Positions 58,641 through 64,000 of a stretch of DNA of 64,000 nucleotides are shown here, piece by piece. The stretch comes from Aurelia coerulea. Lineage: Eukaryota; Cnidaria; Scyphozoa; Semaeostomeae; Ulmaridae. How positions within the stretch are numbered: position 1 is the first letter of the stretch; every line of letters begins with the position of its first letter. The translations under genes were made by a program, and so were the position numbers. Below the pieces are notes generated by a model, which saw nothing but the letters and a program-made list of their open reading frames with translations, was not told where the DNA came from and did not search any database. The stretch spans positions 7,603,501 to 7,667,500 of the forward strand of contig CM076949.1 of assembly GCA_039566865.1 (NCBI GenBank). The letters are read 5' to 3'.

Positions 58641-59699
58641 CCTGACTAGAATCACCTTTTAGCGGCCATAGTAAATGCCCCCTGCAACATTCATTGCCAG
58701 ACTACTGGTTATCGAATTTGGTAGCTTAAGGTTATCTCGCAAACATTTACACTCCCTGACAATCAAGCCAGCTCAATTCAATGTAAAGTGAAATTAATGT
58801 GACAAAATATGTCTTCAGTGCTTCATTTTGCTTGTTTTGTTGTTAAACTTCCAATCCTCTGTTGTATATTTTGTGGAGACCAGGGCTACCCTAGTTGTGA
58901 CACTTTTCAGAAAAATGAAACTTTCTCCGTATGAGCAAAACGCAGACCGTTTCCATTTATACCACCTTGTGTTGTGTTTGACGATTGGCTGTTGAACATA
59001 TGTTGTTTCGCGAATATGGTGCTTTTAGGTTTTTGGTAAATTGCAAATGAAAATCAAGATCGGAGTGTTGCATTCTTACAACTTTCCCCGAGCTTGTGGC
59101 AAGTTGTAGCAGGTATCTGGGCAAGTTGTTTAACAAACCCCCTCCTCCTTGATGTTACAAACTGTTTACTTGACAATGTACAGTATGATCGAACAGTTTA
59201 TTTCCATCAGCAACACTTTTGAACCAACTTACCCAACTTATTTTGAAAAAGTAGAAGCCACGATACCAGCGTCAATTGTCGGATCCGAAGATGCTTGCGG
59301 TGACGAGTAAATGAATGAGTTTGAAAATGCATGGCAGGACAAATATTGGCATTAAATAAATTCAACTATTTGCTGTTGCTTCTGTCGTATTGCGGTGTTT
59401 CTGCCTTCAAACTTACCCAATTTACCCCAGCAGACTTTCTGTACTTTAAATTGCTTCGAGTTGTGTTAGCCCACCCATGTTAACTTCGTTAATTAATCAC
59501 TGTTATCAACTTACATGTAATGTCAAATTACACCTAGCACCCCACATTTGTTAAACTTACTCTTACAGTTATCCAGGCCTTGCAAGGATAGGCGCTTGAA
59601 CTTGATAAGTCGCCTCCACACGAACCTGGAGAATTCCTAGAGCTCAGTAAGTTGAGCACCAAGGTTAATAACGTTTTCATGTACGAAGTAAGACGAGTA
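58641..59699 (+). other. SWAP70 intron 1, unassigned stretch
   Basis: No exon or named repeat. The phrase 'tttgctgttg' ... 'ttgcggtgtttctgcctt' near 59370-59408 also occurs at about 43154-43190 in the split-repeat element, so a fragment may be shared. Confidence 0.45.
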
Positions 59700-60260
59700 C
59701 CGGGTGTTCCAAAACAATGTATACAGGTTTGGTTGTCTCCAGCAATTTGAATTTAGCTTTAATCAGTGGCTAACCACTCTCAAAATGTTCCTTGACAGTT
59801 AACTTGAACATAGATACATTGTTTGTTGGTATTGGTGCCTTGAGAGCAGAAATACCAATCTTGAAAGCTCAAATTTGCGTCCACTTGCAAACCAGAGCTT
59901 TGGCCTCAGCAAATTCCTAAAGCACATTGAAATTAAGAAATTTCCAATGATTGACTGGGGGTGACTTCTGGGAAATAGAATAACACAAGATCTAATATTG
60001 TTCAAATTTATCAAAGGCTATTGTTGATTTATACGATGTGCCTTAAGCCAAAAGGCTAAAGCTCTGGTTTGCAGGAAGAGGCAAATTTGAGCTTTCAAGA
60101 TCAACATGTCTGCTCTAAAAGTACCAATATCAACAAACGAGGTATCTATGTTCAAGTTAACTATCGAGGAACATTTTTAGAGTGGTCATTCATTGATTGA
60201 AACTAAATTCACAGCGCTGGAGTCAACCAAATCCGTATACATTTTTTTCGGGACATCCGG
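59700..60260. mobile_element. 561-bp mariner-type foldback MITE
   Basis: Ends CCGGGTGTTCCAAAACAATG and the inverted ...TTCGGGACATCCGG, flanked by TA. Most of the interior is itself an inverted pair ('gctctggtttgca', 'caaatttgagctttcaaga' complements). Related to 2905-3255. Confidence 0.85.
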
Positions 60261-60578
60261 TACTCATAGGAGTAAGGTTGTGTAACGTACTCACTCTTTC
60301 AGTCACCAACGAACCAAGAACGCTTTTCTTTGATTAATAGAGTGACTGTGCATTAACATTTCACTACAACAATTCTGCTTATATGTTTGGCTTCTTCTTG
60401 CCATTCCTCTCTATCTTTTTGCTTTGTTGCATATTAACAGTAACTTTGATATTCAGAGTTTAACGTTTTCCCCAGAGGCCCTATCAAACACCTCGAATTG
60501 TTAAGGTGCTCTTGCTGTCAAGCACGAGTTTATCTCTCCTTTGCAAAGCCTGATTTATCTTATCATCTTAATTTACAG

Positions 60579-60897
60579 TTGCTGGAAACCCAGTTGATGA
60601 TGAAAGATTAGATAATGTTGCTTGGGTCATTGTGAACAAAGTCAGATCGCCAGAACATCGGATACTGTCAGGCGCTGACACATTCTTGTTGCTGAGAATC
60701 TTCAATAAGATCGACATTCAAGGAGATTTGGTAATCCACAAGGAGGAAGTTGCATCAATACTAGAGAATTTTATGAAAGCTATTGGTACACCATGGACAC
60801 CTGTGCCTATGGACAATTTTTCGACTGCGGAGTTCTGGACATTTTGGAAGTTACTTGAATGCCTGGAGACAAAGTATATTCAATCAACCCCTCAAAG
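60579..60897 (+). CDS. SWAP70: SWAP70/DEF6-like, exon 2
   Basis: Acceptor cttaatttacag and donor CAAAG|GTATTT. The split codon g|tt joins it to exon 1 in phase, and it ends in phase 2. It encodes VAGNPVDDERLDNVAWVIVN, then KVRSPEHRILSGADTFLLLR, IFNKIDIQGDLVIHKEEVAS and a further 45 or so residues. This corresponds to the second EF-hand-like region of SWAP70/DEF6 (human DAFKIWVIFNFLSEDKYPL). The loop D-I-Q-G-D-L-V-I-H-K-E-E keeps Asp-1, Asp-5 and Glu-12 but not the Gly-6. Reading straight on from the exon end gives a stop soon after, inside a foldback element. Confidence 0.88.
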
Positions 60898-60922
60898 GTA
60901 TTTTTGTCTTTGCTTTAAAGGA

Positions 60923-61375
60923 CAAGTCCGGGGTTGGTATGATTGATGATAGAATACAAGATAATACTGCTATGAATGATGTATGATACCTTTTTCCACT
61001 ATTTTTCGCCTTCTCCTCGTGAAAGTACGTATTCAAATAAGCAATTTGAGCGAAGTGATGTCATATTGCGCAAACGAAAACGAGGCGGTGCATTGTTTTT
61101 CGCTTCTTAATCGCTGTTAGCCTCTTTATCGTGTACTCATGCATTGAAAATGGCACGAGAACACGATAAACAGGCTTGATACGATAAAGAGGCGAAAAAA
61201 CAATCACACAGCCTCGTTTTCGTTAGCGCGATATGACGTCACTTCGCTCAAATTGCTTATTTGAATACATAATTTCACAAGGAGAAGGCGAGAAATAGTG
61301 GAGAAAAGTATCATACATCATTCGTAGCAATATTATCTTGCATTCTATCATCAATCATAATAACCCCGGACTTGG
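60923..61375. mobile_element. 453-bp foldback element beside exon 2
   Basis: Ends caagtccggggtt and aaccccggacttg. The arms stay complementary inward through 'gattgatgatagaat' and 'tttgagcgaagtga', meeting at about 61140. It starts only 25 bases after the exon 2 donor. The transcribed arm would fold into a strong hairpin next to the splice site. Confidence 0.85.
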
Positions 61376-61776
61376 CCTGTAAGGTTTTAGGAATGGGTTG
61401 TAGCCTTCCCAAGTTAATATCTGTAAGTACATATACTGTATGTATGTAAGATTCAGTATCAATAGGCCTTTTCGGATGTAGTTTTCAGTCTGAGACAAGA
61501 GGCTGCGAATTCCACTGCTGACTTTTGAAAAAGATTCTTGCATTGCTATTTGTAACACATGCTAAAGGATAATTGTGATACAAACAATACAAACGAAGCA
61601 ATGTGAACGATAGGAGCATTCAGTGATTTTCATATACTGTCATGGTTTAAGATCACATTTTAATCAGCAGCATTACAATTTGTTGCTTCAAATTAAAATC
61701 AAGGGTCTTTAGCTTGCTCGCTTTGGCTTGCTTAGCTTGCTTACATAGCTTGCCAAATTTTTGTGGCAGTTAAGTG

Positions 61777-62301
61777 AGCATAGCTTCCAAATCTTTAACT
61801 CCGCGCAAAAAGGTGGGTGTAAAATTCTGTGATCTATTTCTTCTGTTTGAGTGGCTTGAAACAAACTTTAGTTACTTGTCTTTAATTCTACCGTTGGACA
61901 TTTCAGAAGTTCTGAATATTTTTCGAAATTTCAGCGTATGTTACATTTCAACTCATTTGAGGGTGTGACGTCATCAAATTTCTAAACCATAAACCAGAAA
62001 AGTGACAGACTTTTGCTTGATACCATATGGTAGATATCCATAAACTATGGTTTTCTTCAAAATTATTTCATGTTGTTTCAAACAGTTTAGAAATTACGAT
62101 GGTTTTAGGTTTTTTTGAAAATTTTTCTTTAATTCTTGAAAAAGTAGAAAAACATTCTAATTTTGAAAATATTGAAGATTTCAGAAAAGTCTAACGGTTG
62201 AATTATCGAGAAATGGCTTAAGTTTCTTTGAAGTCATTCAGTTCAAAGAAATAAGTAACTGAATTTTACACCAGCATTTTTAAAGATTTGGAACCTATGC
62301 T
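61777..62301. mobile_element. 525-bp MITE with perfect 9-bp TSD (MULE-like)
   Basis: AGCATAGCTTCC and ...GGAACCTATGCT, flanked by agttaagtg on both sides. Same length as and inverse orientation to 14693-15217. In SWAP70 intron 2. Confidence 0.88.
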
Positions 62302-62339
62302 AGTTAAGTGTAGTTTTATGAACTATCTTTTTGTCTCTA

Positions 62340-63368
62340 GAGTGGTGTCGCCCATTATGCCCATGTCGTCGCGAAGTTGTGAGTTAGATCCAAAAAGAGC
62401 AATTAATGAAAAAACCAAATAGCCAGCTTATATAACCAACTAATGGAGAAAAAGATCACAGAGTATTGACTTTTTCCGTAAACTCTTTATACTGATTTTA
62501 GTAGATTTTAAAGAAGGGGGTAAAAACGTCGTTTCCTTCGAGAATCGCCCATTATAGCCGCAGGAGAAACAACGAACACTACTTTCTGGTAAAAAGTTTT
62601 AATACGAAATCAGTTTAGTTATTGTTCTTTGTTTATCAGTTTGTACTTTAAACACAAAAATATCAATGAGAATTAACCTGAACTTCGAGTTTTGGCAATT
62701 GAAATACATGCTTCGAGTTTTTCTAAATCCTGCCTTATCTCTTGTGATTGGATGGATGAGTTTTGGCATAGTTTCTAAAATGAAAATAGACTTAATATAA
62801 TGCTGCGTTTTTGTGGGTTTCGATGATTTTCCAAGTCAGTAAGTAAGAGTTTAACCCAAAGTGGTGTTTTTTTTTAAATAAATTTTGCATTCTGATATTT
62901 TGAAGCGATTGGAAACTTTTCTGGTAAACTGATGGGCATAATGGGCGACGAAAATAGCAATTAGTAGCACTGAGACTGCATAACCTTAAATCTGAACCAG
63001 AAGTCACTTTGTTTTGGTTTCATTGTAGATTTCCTCGCTAGAGACAGGGCTTCTGAAATATCAAAGCATATTTCAAAAATTTCACACCGCAAGGTGCCGA
63101 GCGAACGAAAAAGAAGGGAGGAATGTAAATAGAATCATGAAATTTGTAATACTTGAAAGAATCAATTAGAGATATGCACAAACCATCTCGTTGGGTTTCA
63201 ATGCAAATGAACTGAAACTTCAGTGCAGGTCAAATCATGATAAAACAGATGTCAGCGAAGATTTTCAGCGCAATTGCAATTTTATTACTATTCGTCAGTC
63301 CCCAGAAATTTAATTTCTCTTGCTAGCCGGCCATAATGGGCGACCGGCCATAATGGGCGATGCTACTC
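62340..63368. mobile_element. 1029-bp TA-flanked element with CGCCCATTATG ends (reference copy)
   Basis: GAGTGGTGTCGCCCATTATG at the left and ...CATAATGGGCGATGCTACTC at the right, each next to TA. Uninterrupted copy of 23307-25500. The CGCCCATTATG word or its complement occurs at the ends and inside (62547, 62934), which could be repeated binding sites. No ORF above 75 codons. Confidence 0.8.
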
Positions 63369-63884
63369 TAGTATTTACGTATAGCGTTGTGTTCGTATTT
63401 CCTGTTTTTTGTTGCCATGAGGTAGACGTAGTTTTTCGCTCCAAATGGTATTGTTCTAGTAGTAAGGTATAGTATTTTGTAAGTAGTGTAATTAGTAATA
63501 CGTATTGTAAGTTATTAAATGGAATGTATAAAACAAAAAATAAACAATAAATGATAATTGTCGTGCTGCGATGTGCCGAATCAGTGGAATTTGAGTTGAA
63601 GCTTGGTTCAACCTGTTTCACCTCTGTTTTGTAAGAGGAAGATTTTGCCATACCAAAAAGTGATTACGAATGCGCAAAATTCGAATTTTTGAAAATTTTC
63701 TTCTCAATTTCAGACATTTCTTTCGGTAAAAGAGAAGTGTGATGTAAAGATAAACATTTGCTCATCTTTCCTCCAAAAATATTGATCAGATTGCGATGGT
63801 TTTGTTTGTTAAGACTGTTCCTTCCTCTCTGCTTCAACGATACCAGAAGTTGTTCCACTTACCATTGTTGAATTTCTTTTGCAG

Positions 63885-64000
63885 CCTGTATGTCGAAGGC
63901 TTTAGATCCATAGAAGACACATATCTAAAAGAGATCGCCAAAGCTGGTAATCTGACAAAGAAAGGGCACAAAGTCAAGTCATTGAAAGAACGGTGGTTTG
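63885..64000 (+). CDS. SWAP70: SWAP70/DEF6-like, exon 3 (start of PH domain, cut by window edge)
   Basis: Acceptor gaatttcttttgcag. The split codon ag|c joins exon 2 in phase. It encodes LYVEGFRSIEDTYLKEIAKA, then GNLTKKGHKVKSLKERWF, and runs off the window. The last part is the start of a pleckstrin-homology domain and aligns with GYMMKKGHRRKNWTERWF of human DEF6, the landmark that identifies this gene family. Residue numbering (about 226-243) also agrees with the PH start in DEF6/SWAP70. The rest of the PH domain and the coiled-coil/DH-like region must follow beyond 64000. Confidence 0.92.

Overview
This window looks like an AT-rich, repeat-crowded piece of an invertebrate nuclear genome. 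The best guess is a cnidarian-like or other marine invertebrate, because of short spliced exons in very long introns, many small DNA-transposon derivatives and metazoan gene content; the species cannot be fixed from sequence alone. I support three spliced host genes. Minus strand, about 9.1-17.0 kb: four internal exons of the TFIIH p34 subunit (GTF2H3/TFB4); its first coding exon is only a candidate at 21.4 kb, and its zinc-finger C-terminal exons were not found. Plus strand, 34.3-36.3 kb: a complete two-exon G-patch protein like GPATCH4. Plus strand, 38.19 kb to beyond the right edge: a SWAP70/DEF6-like gene with two degenerate EF-hand exons and the start of the PH domain. Its first intron is 22.1 kb and its second 3.0 kb.

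Almost everything else is mobile or repetitive DNA. 0-9 kb: a tRNA-derived SINE, microsatellites, mariner-like MITEs, and a 9-bp-TSD MITE nested in a TTAA-type MITE. 10-18 kb: GTF2H3 introns holding a truncated non-LTR retrotransposon beside or inside a SINE, more MITEs, and two foldback elements (the second upstream of the known exons). 18.9-21.4 kb: a 79-bp satellite array built from 9-bp sub-motifs. 22.8-28 kb: nested MITEs and a LINE tail. 28.0-31.55 kb: a 3.5-kb transposon with about 620-bp terminal inverted repeats, whose only recognisable coding region is a broken gene for a PIN/FEN1-like predicted nuclease.

The most striking structure fills most of SWAP70 intron 1. A 17.75-kb insertion (40668-58418) is bounded by the 8-bp target duplication gtaaaatc. 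It splits an older repeat whose uninterrupted copy lies at 7.6 kb. Inside a poly-G/poly-C-ended MITE sits a nearly identical inverted duplication (about 3.3-kb arms, 4.4-kb spacer). The left arm has since received a 5.2-kb element with split direct repeats, the layout of DIRS/Ngaro/PAT tyrosine-recombinase retroelements. The right arm has received a 322-bp poly-G MITE. Because the whole structure is intronic, transcription of SWAP70 would pass through a very long potential RNA hairpin.

I could run no alignment or database search. Gene identities come from reading motifs, and splice sites from phase and consensus.
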